Assembly (NCBI RefSeq): GCF_020025155.1
Contig: NZ_CP073751.1
Coordinates: forward strand, 124,001-188,000
From: Halopseudomonas nanhaiensis
Lineage (GTDB): Bacteria; Pseudomonadota; Gammaproteobacteria; Pseudomonadales; Pseudomonadaceae
Length of the DNA stretch: 64,000 bases
Direction of reading: 5' to 3'
The notes under the pieces are model-generated. The model did no database searches. It saw nothing but the letters and a program-made list of their open reading frames with translations, and had not been told where the DNA came from. Below, one piece after another: positions 58,936-64,000 of this stretch. Position 1 is the first letter of the stretch; each line of letters begins with the position of its first letter. Position numbers and translations under genes: made by a program.

Positions 58936-59910
58936 ATGCTGATGGCTTTTGCCGCTGTAATCGCCGGACTGGCGCTGCTGGTGTGGAGTGCCGACAAGTT
59001 CGTCGACGGCGCTTCGGCCACCGCTACGCACTTCGGGATGCCGACCCTGCTGGTGGGCATGCTGATCATCGGCTTCGGTACCTCGGCACCGGAGATGGTC
59101 GTCTCGGCGCTGGCCGCCTCGCAGGGCAATCCCGGTCTGGCGCTGGGCAACGCCTACGGCTCGAACATCACCAACATTGCACTGATTCTCGGTCTGGTCG
59201 CAGTGATCAGCCCGATCTCCGTGCACTCCCAGGTACTGCGCAAGGAGCTGCCCATCCTCATGGGCGTGACGCTCCTGGCCGGTTACCAACTGCTCAATGG
59301 CCAGCTCAGCCGCATGGATGCCTGGGTGTTGCTCGGCGTGTTCTTCCTGCTGATGGGCTGGTCCATCTTCCAGGGCATGCGCGGGCGCGGCGACGCACTG
59401 GAAAGCGATTACGACGCCGAGCTCAAGGCCAACGCCATGCCGCTTAAGTCTGCGCTGATCTGGCTGTTCGTCGGCCTGCTGTTGCTGGTGCTCAGCTCGC
59501 GGGTGCTGGTATGGGGTGCGGTCAGCATCGCCCAGAGCCTGGGCGTGAGTGATCTGATCATCGGTCTGACCATCGTCGCCATCGGCACCTCGTTACCCGA
59601 GCTGGCCTCATCCATCGCGGCGATCCGCAAGAACGAGCATGATCTGGCGCTGGGTAACGTGATTGGCTCCGGTCTGTTCAACACCCTGGCAGTAGTCGGC
59701 ATCGCTGCCGGCATCATGCCGCTTTCGGTCGACCCAGTCGTTCTGTATCGGGACTGGATGGTCATGGCCGGCCTGACCCTGGCGCTGTTTATCATGGGTA
59801 TCGGCCTGCGCGGCCGCCAGGGGCGCATAAACCGCCTGGAAGGCGCGCTGCTGCTTTGCGTGTATGCCGGTTATACCGGTTACCTGGCCTATACCATCAT
59901 CGGCGCCTGA
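58936..59910 (+). CDS. yrbG: Calcium/sodium antiporter, YrbG family
   Basis: A 324-residue CaCA-family exchanger with two alpha-repeats, GFGTSAPEMVVSALAASQGNPGLALGNAYGSNITN and AIGTSLPELASSIAAIRKNEHDLALGNVIGSGLFN. These repeats hold the ion-binding acidic residues. About ten membrane segments are seen. The ATG at 58936 has GGAG 8 bases upstream; an in-frame TTG at 58930 is less likely. It is a stand-alone gene here, not next to the kdsD/lpt cluster as in E. coli. Confidence 0.9.
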   Translation: MLMAFAAVIAGLALLVWSADKFVDGASATATHFGMPTLLVGMLIIGFGTSAPEMVVSALAASQGNPGLALGNAYGSNITNIALILGLVAVISPISVHSQVLRKELPILMGVTLLAGYQLLNGQLSRMDAWVLLGVFFLLMGWSIFQGMRGRGDALESDYDAELKANAMPLKSALIWLFVGLLLLVLSSRVLVWGAVSIAQSLGVSDLIIGLTIVAIGTSLPELASSIAAIRKNEHDLALGNVIGSGLFNTLAVVGIAAGIMPLSVDPVVLYRDWMVMAGLTLALFIMGIGLRGRQGRINRLEGALLLCVYAGYTGYLAYTIIGA

Positions 59911-60003
59911 CGGCCGGCGGTTGCCGGCAGGCCGACGGCTGCGAACACCGCAGCCGGGCCGTGTATGATGGTGGCCGATACGAACGAGACCGACTGAGCT
60001 TCG

Positions 60004-60717
60004 ATGACTGACTCCACACCCCGCACGCCGCAACACAAACCCCGCCCCATGGTCGACCTGCTGGTCAGCATCCTGCTGCCCTCGGTGATCCTGATGAAGT
60101 TCAGCGGCGACGAGGACCTCGGCGCGCCGCTGGCGCTCATCGTGGCACTGGCGTTCCCGATCGGCTGGGGGCTGTTCGAGCTGCTGCGCTATCGCAAATT
60201 CAATTTCATCGCGGTGCTCGGGGTGGTCAGCGTCATGCTTACCGGCGGCATCGGCCTGTTCGAGCTGGACCCGCAGTGGCTGGCCATCAAGGAAGCTGCC
60301 GTACCGGGGCTGATCGGCATTGCCGTGTTGATCTCCACACGCACGCGCTATCCGCTGATCCGCACCCTGCTGTACAACGACACTGTACTGAACGTCGCCC
60401 GAGTGCAGGAGCGGCTGGAAGAGCGCGGTCAGGTGTCAGTGTTCGAAGGGCGTCTGTCGCGCGCCACCTACTTCCTCGCCGGGACCTTCTTCTTTTCGTC
60501 CGTGATGAATTACCTGGTCGCCAAATGGATCGTCACCAGCCCGGCCGGGACCAGCGCCTTCAACGAAGAACTTGGCCGCATGACCCTGGTCAGCTACCCG
60601 ATGATCGCGCTACCCACCATGGTCATGATGGTGCTGATCATGCTGTACCTGTGGAAAACCATCCACGGCCTGACCGGCCTGAAGATGGAAGATATCGTCG
60701 CGCAGAAGGCGGGCTGA
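60004..60717 (+). CDS. VC0807-family membrane protein
   Basis: A 237-residue protein with about five or six membrane segments. It has the family phrases LLVSILLPSVILMKFSG and FNFIAVLGVVSVMLTGGIGLFELDPQWLAIKEAAVPGLIG. The family (VC0807, septation-protein-A-like fold) has no firm function. It is probably transcribed alone; REP sequences follow. Confidence 0.82.
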   Translation: MTDSTPRTPQHKPRPMVDLLVSILLPSVILMKFSGDEDLGAPLALIVALAFPIGWGLFELLRYRKFNFIAVLGVVSVMLTGGIGLFELDPQWLAIKEAAVPGLIGIAVLISTRTRYPLIRTLLYNDTVLNVARVQERLEERGQVSVFEGRLSRATYFLAGTFFFSSVMNYLVAKWIVTSPAGTSAFNEELGRMTLVSYPMIALPTMVMMVLIMLYLWKTIHGLTGLKMEDIVAQKAG

Positions 60718-61028
60718 GCCCACCCGCTACACCCCCTTCGCGCCCAGGTGCGCTCCTACGACCAATCCGGAACCCGGGGGTTTTTGTAGGAGCGCACCCG
60801 GGCGCGAAAGCGAAGCCCGACCACCCCACCAAACCCTTACAACTCACTCCCTACCCCCGAACCCCCCATCATCCGAATCCGCCGAATCACCCCAAGAATG
60901 CCCTCGTACCCAAGCAATCCGCGACCCGGGTTTTTTGTAGGAGCGCACCCGGGCGCGAAAGCAAAGCCCGACCACCCCACCAAACTCGCAGATGGACGGC
61001 TTTGGCGATGCACGTTCTACGAAGCGAT
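60718..61028. repeat. Intergenic REP cluster between VC0807-family and DinB genes
   Basis: This 311-base gap holds three REP units: an inverted one at 60736-60760, and two direct ones within a duplicated block of about 71 bases at 60763-60834 and 60915-60985. Each block reads CAATCC..., CCCGGG, a T-run, GTAGGAGCGCACCCGGGC, then AGCCCGACCACCCCACCAAA. No RAYT transposase is adjacent. The cluster lies between convergent genes and may aid termination. Confidence 0.85.
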
Positions 61029-61571
61029 CTATAAGTCGCCCTCATCCGGAATCAAAGCAAGAAGATCGGTAACGCCGACATCGACCCCCGCCTGCGACAA
61101 CAGGGTCGTTACCTGCCCACGGTGATGCGTCTGGTGATTGAACAGGTGAAGCATCAGGCTGGAGAAGCGTTTGCCGGCAGCAACGCCCTTGGTGTTGTGA
61201 TAGCTGAGCACGAGCTCCAGATCATCATCGGTCAGCGCCTGCACCCAATCGATAATCTGACGATCCATCCAGCTCCGTTGCCGAGCCAGTTCAGCCAGAT
61301 CATCGAACAGCATCTGATCGAGACCAGCAGGGCTGGGCAACTCCGAGACCTGCTGCAACAGGGTGTGGCAACGCGGGTGTTTCGCGAATCGCTGAAGCCA
61401 GATCGTGTCGGCCACGAGAATATGATTCAGCGTGCCGAGAATGGAGCCGAAGAACGCTCCGCGATCCCTGGTCAGCTCCGCCTCGTCAAGCTGAGCGGCA
61501 GCTTCGTAGACCTTCGCATTCATCCACTGGTTGTAGTCAGCCAGCAGTGTGAAACGTGCCTGCAGAGTCAT
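61029..61571 (-). CDS. DinB-family protein
   Basis: A 180-residue four-helix-bundle protein of the DinB/YfiT-like superfamily. Metal-binding His residues are at LGTLNHILVADTIWLQRF and HLFNHQTHHRGQ. Such proteins act as thiol-dependent transferases or nickel/zinc hydrolases, and many are uncharacterised. The ATG at 61571 has GGAG about 8 bases upstream. The gene is close to the VF530 gene on the same strand. Confidence 0.88.
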   Translation of the reverse strand: MTLQARFTLLADYNQWMNAKVYEAAAQLDEAELTRDRGAFFGSILGTLNHILVADTIWLQRFAKHPRCHTLLQQVSELPSPAGLDQMLFDDLAELARQRSWMDRQIIDWVQALTDDDLELVLSYHNTKGVAAGKRFSSLMLHLFNHQTHHRGQVTTLLSQAGVDVGVTDLLALIPDEGDL

Positions 61572-61618
61572 CACCGTCTCCCTCCAGTATCCGCCAGGCT
61601 AAGCGGCCTGAGCCGATC

Positions 61619-61840
61619 TCAACGCACCATCGAAATATACAGCGCCTCGACCTTCTCGCGAGCCCAGGGTGTCTTCCGCAAAAAACGCAGGCTCGATTTC
61701 ACGCTGGGGTCATGGGTAAAGCAGCGGATATTGATCCGCTGCCCAAGCCCTTCCCAACCGTAGTGCTCAACCAGCTCGTTGATCATGCGCTCCAGCGTAA
61801 CGCCATGGAGGGGGTCGCGCGATGGCGTGGGGTCGGGCAT
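61619..61840 (-). CDS. VF530-family (DUF2132) DNA-binding protein
   Basis: A 73-residue protein that fits the VF530 family: [57 protein letters not shown]. The structure of the V. fischeri member is a compact helical fold with DNA-binding character. Its role is unknown. It starts divergently from the quinone-reductase gene. Confidence 0.88.
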   Translation of the reverse strand: MPDPTPSRDPLHGVTLERMINELVEHYGWEGLGQRINIRCFTHDPSVKSSLRFLRKTPWAREKVEALYISMVR

Positions 61841-62152
61841 AGGACGGGCTCCATTAGATGATCAGGCAGGTAAGACTATCGCACGCCGCGATCTGAGGGC
61901 GAATCGGTAGTTGACCGCGCATATGGATCCCTCGCCTTGCCTTGCATGCTGGCCCGGGCTGCTTGGCGGTAGGTCGCCTGCCGTTCGAGAAGGAGCAGAT
62001 CCATTAAGTGGGCTACTCTAGCCCCATTGATCACGGGGATCAGGCAGTCCCAGCGACGCGGATCAAGCAGGCGTCAAGGGGATGCCACGCAGTTTTATGC
62101 ACCAACACCGGTCAGCGAAGCACCAGACCACCTACATTTGAAGGAGAAACAC
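61841..62152. other. Intergenic region without recognised feature
   Basis: These 312 bases between the divergent VF530 and oxidoreductase genes contain no ORF with coding character. A small stem (CCCC...GGGG around 62021-62038) and the AAGGAG ribosome-binding site (62141-62146) are the only signals I see. Confidence 0.6.
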
Positions 62153-63280
62153 GTGTCAGATACCAACATCGAACTCATTTCAACGATCAGTGAAGACAAC
62201 AAACTGGAACTTGCCCTGCGCGATATCGAGATCCCCCAGCCGGGCGAGAATCAGGTGGTCATCCGCATCGAAGCCGCCCCTATCAACCCCTCTGATCTGG
62301 GCGTGATGTTCAGCGTGGGCGATATGACCACTGCCAGGCAATCCGGCAGCGCCGATCGCCCGGTCATCAATGCCGATGTACCGCCCAAATTCATGGGTGC
62401 AGTCAAGAAGCGGGTGGGCAAGTCCATACCCGTGGGCAACGAAGGCGCCGGCACTGTTGTCGCGGCGGGCTCGTCAGCCGCTGCGCAGAGCCTGATGGGC
62501 AAAACCGTTGCGTTCATTGGTGGGGGTAGCTACCGCAAATACGTATGCGCCAATGTCCAAAGCTGTCTGGAACTGGAGCCGGGTACTACCGCAGTCGAAG
62601 GCGCATCAAGCTTTGTTAATCCGCTGACTGCACTGGCCATGGTAGAGACCATGCGCGCCGAAGGTCACAAGGCTATCGTTCACGCTGCCGCCGCCTCCAA
62701 CCTCGGGCAAATGCTCAACCGCATCTGCATCGCCGACGGCATCGACCTGGTCAATATCGTCCGCAAGCCGGAACAGGAAGCCTTGCTGCGCGGCCAGGGT
62801 GCCAAGTACGTGGTCAACTCCAGCAGCGACAGCTTTATGGCTGACCTGACCCAGGCACTGATCGATACCGGCGCGACCATCGCCTTCGACCCTATCGGTG
62901 GTGGTCGCCTGGCCAGTGACATCCTCACCTGCATGGAAGCCGCCGTCTCCCGCGACATGACTGAATACAGCGTGTACGGCTCGGACATCTACAAGCAGGT
63001 GTACATCTATGGCGGCCTTGATCGCGGCCCCGTCACGCTGAACCGCACCTTCGGTTTTGCCTGGGGCGTGAACGGCTTTCTGTTGTTCAATGCGCTAGGC
63101 AAGCTGGGTCAGAACACCGTCGCAGCCATGCGCAAACGCGTAGCGGCCGAAATCAAAACCACGTTCGCCAGCCACTACACCCACGAAGTATCCCTGTCCG
63201 GTGCGTTACAGCTGGATGCGATCTCGGTTTATGGCAAGCAGGCGACCGGAGAGAAGTTTCTGATCAAACCACAGAGCTAA
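62153..63280 (+). CDS. Zinc-binding-type alcohol dehydrogenase / quinone oxidoreductase (MDR superfamily)
   Basis: A 375-residue medium-chain reductase. It has an N-terminal GroES-like domain (PQPGENQVVIRIEAAPINPSDLGVMFS) and a Rossmann domain (KAIVHAAAASNLGQMLNRIC), as in quinone oxidoreductase-like or trans-2-enoyl reductase-like members. No structural-zinc Cys cluster is seen. The GTG at 62153 is favoured because AAGGAG lies 6 bases upstream. The NADPH preference and substrate are not clear from sequence. It appears monocistronic, with an inverted repeat after the stop. Confidence 0.85.
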   Translation: MSDTNIELISTISEDNKLELALRDIEIPQPGENQVVIRIEAAPINPSDLGVMFSVGDMTTARQSGSADRPVINADVPPKFMGAVKKRVGKSIPVGNEGAGTVVAAGSSAAAQSLMGKTVAFIGGGSYRKYVCANVQSCLELEPGTTAVEGASSFVNPLTALAMVETMRAEGHKAIVHAAAASNLGQMLNRICIADGIDLVNIVRKPEQEALLRGQGAKYVVNSSSDSFMADLTQALIDTGATIAFDPIGGGRLASDILTCMEAAVSRDMTEYSVYGSDIYKQVYIYGGLDRGPVTLNRTFGFAWGVNGFLLFNALGKLGQNTVAAMRKRVAAEIKTTFASHYTHEVSLSGALQLDAISVYGKQATGEKFLIKPQS

Positions 63281-63309
63281 CGTTTAGCGGGTGCTGTGAG
63301 GCCATCTCA

Positions 63310-63340
63310 AAGCGCTGGAGTCAGATTGATTCCAGCGCTT
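63310..63340 (+). terminator. Inverted repeat after the oxidoreductase gene
   Basis: AAGCGCTGGA (63310-63319) pairs perfectly with TCCAGCGCTT (63331-63340) around an 11-base loop, 29 bases after the stop. There is no T-run, so termination efficiency is uncertain. Confidence 0.6.
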
Positions 63341-63467
63341 GCATGGGACAATGCCTAGGAGGGCGGGACGCTTGGGGAAAATTGTCCATGGTCGTTCCGT
63401 TTGGCTAATACGAATAAATCTCTCGCCTTTTTGGTACAGAAACTCTCATCTGACCCCAGTTTCTAAA

Positions 63468-63498
63468 GCCGCGCCGCGCCGCGCCGCGCCGCGCCGCG
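63468..63498. repeat. GCGCC pentanucleotide tandem repeat
   Basis: Five exact GCGCC units (63471-63495) plus partial units on both sides form a 31-base tract. GCGGCGGCGG, which can pair with it, follows almost at once. Such tracts are prone to slippage and hard to sequence. It lies between the oxidoreductase and the DUF4145 gene. Confidence 0.85.
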
Positions 63499-63531
63499 AA
63501 GCGGCGGCGGTTTGAATGAATTTTTAGCCTT

Positions 63532-64000
63532 CTACCCCCGCCTTATCACGCTTTTGCCGATTCGCCGCGATGAGCTCGAGCATTCTACAGCTTGAATCGC
63601 ACCAGAAGGCAATCCTTCGTAGAAGGATTCGATCTCCTTGGGCTCGGTAATCATCTTGTTCGCAATGAAGTTGATCAATTCGAAGAGCTTGAGAACTCGA
63701 TCAGGTTCTTCAGAGAGATCAAGCTCGCCTGGGTGGACAGCGTTGTTGCCGGTGATCCTGAGGGCGTCGAGAGATTTCTGTACGAGTGGATTTAGGCCCT
63801 TCTTAACCAGATTTTTGATATCGTCGTTAATGTTCTTCCCTTGCTCTCCAAGCTGCACACACAGTTTTTGCAAAGCGAATCTCAAAAGCGCGGCGGCCGC
63901 CCTCGGAGAATCTGCAAGAACGCTTGCTGCCTCGCGGTAGTCCGCCTGAATGGACTCTGAGAGATCTACGTTCGGTGGAGTGGCGATGCTTTTCTTGGGG
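63532..64000 (-). CDS. DUF4145-domain protein (5' end outside window)
   Basis: The minus-strand frame is open from the window edge to the stop at 63532. The sequence ADYREAASVLADSPRAAAALLR, LQKLCVQLG...GKNINDDIKNLVKKGL, ALRITGNNAVHPGELD and LFELINFIANKM matches DUF4145 in order. The start lies beyond base 64000, so an internal TTG near 63885 is not the real start. DUF4145 is often found alone, or fused to restriction enzymes and other defence proteins; the missing part will decide which applies. Codon use is less GC-biased than in neighbouring genes. Confidence 0.8.
   Translation of the reverse strand, partial: PKKSIATPPNVDLSESIQADYREAASVLADSPRAAAALLRFALQKLCVQLGEQGKNINDDIKNLVKKGLNPLVQKSLDALRITGNNAVHPGELDLSEEPDRVLKLFELINFIANKMITEPKEIESFYEGLPSGAIQAVECSSSSRRIGKSVIRRG

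Noticed and set aside
57114-59150. 678-codon open frame on the minus strand
   Set aside because: It lies antisense to the well-supported acyl-CoA ligase and shows no family motifs. Long antisense frames are common in high-GC genes.
63468-63498. Short tandem repeat considered as a CRISPR or integration-site array
   Set aside because: The units are 5 bases and contiguous without spacers, so this is a simple-sequence repeat.

Overview
The window reads as a chromosomal segment of a gamma-proteobacterium of the Pseudomonas group. The signs are a SutA homologue with the characteristic C-terminus, the dapF-lysA-lptM/cyaY/cyaA neighbourhood, a FabY-type ketoacyl synthase, a lipase with its Lif foldase, an NAGGN osmolyte operon, and Pseudomonas-type REP sequences (GTAGGAGCG...CGCGAAAGC). 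A marine or halotolerant lineage such as Halopseudomonas is an inference only. No tRNA, rRNA, CRISPR array or intact insertion sequence was seen.

Layout. 1-4614: the 5' part of comM, ubiK, a putative NtrC/sigma-54 controlled glnK-amtB pair, a YjbQ-family gene and a small helical protein. 4615-13563: a compact ten-gene operon behind a putative sigma-54 promoter and a clear ykkC-type (guanidine-I) riboswitch. 13651-23143: core genes (sutA, yigB-like, xerC, DUF484, dapF, lysA, lptM, cyaY, DUF1289, cyaA, TIGR02647, GST). 23303-31859: fabY, then a beta-alanine/polyamine catabolic cluster (cupin, mmsA/bauC, bauA, kauB) and an MFS transporter. 31847-39561: a TonB-dependent receptor, the NAGGN operon and its divergent MarR regulator. 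39703-42761: gabD and gabT. 42762-52560: a PLD-family protein, ydbH-ynbE-ydbL, a lipase with foldase, a frameshifted glutamate-receptor-like channel gene, and an NfeD/SPFH pair. 52577-61840: an RND efflux pair, an acyl-CoA ligase, a Ca2+/Na+ exchanger homologue and small genes. 61841-64000: a quinone-reductase-like gene, low-complexity DNA and a partial DUF4145 gene.

The most notable system is the operon at 5018-13563. A guanidine-sensing riboswitch with a visible terminator platform precedes a NitT/TauT-type ABC importer split across the ends of the operon. Between them lie a membrane di-iron desaturase/hydroxylase-like enzyme, two short-chain dehydrogenases, an EamA exporter, a creatininase homologue with all metal ligands, an AHL-lactonase-like metallo-hydrolase and a protein I do not recognise. 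I infer uptake and stepwise oxidation/hydrolysis of a substituted or cyclic guanidine compound as a nitrogen source, gated by both nitrogen limitation and guanidine. No creatinase, guanidine carboxylase or guanidinase is visible, so the substrate is unknown.

A second unexplained signal is a family of four intergenic palindromic elements of about 100-110 bp, at 25807-25915, 27487-27595, 41185-41290 and 41331-41440. They share a conserved two-hairpin core, but their outer arms differ in sequence between copies while staying self-complementary within each copy. All four sit between catabolic genes for beta-alanine or GABA.
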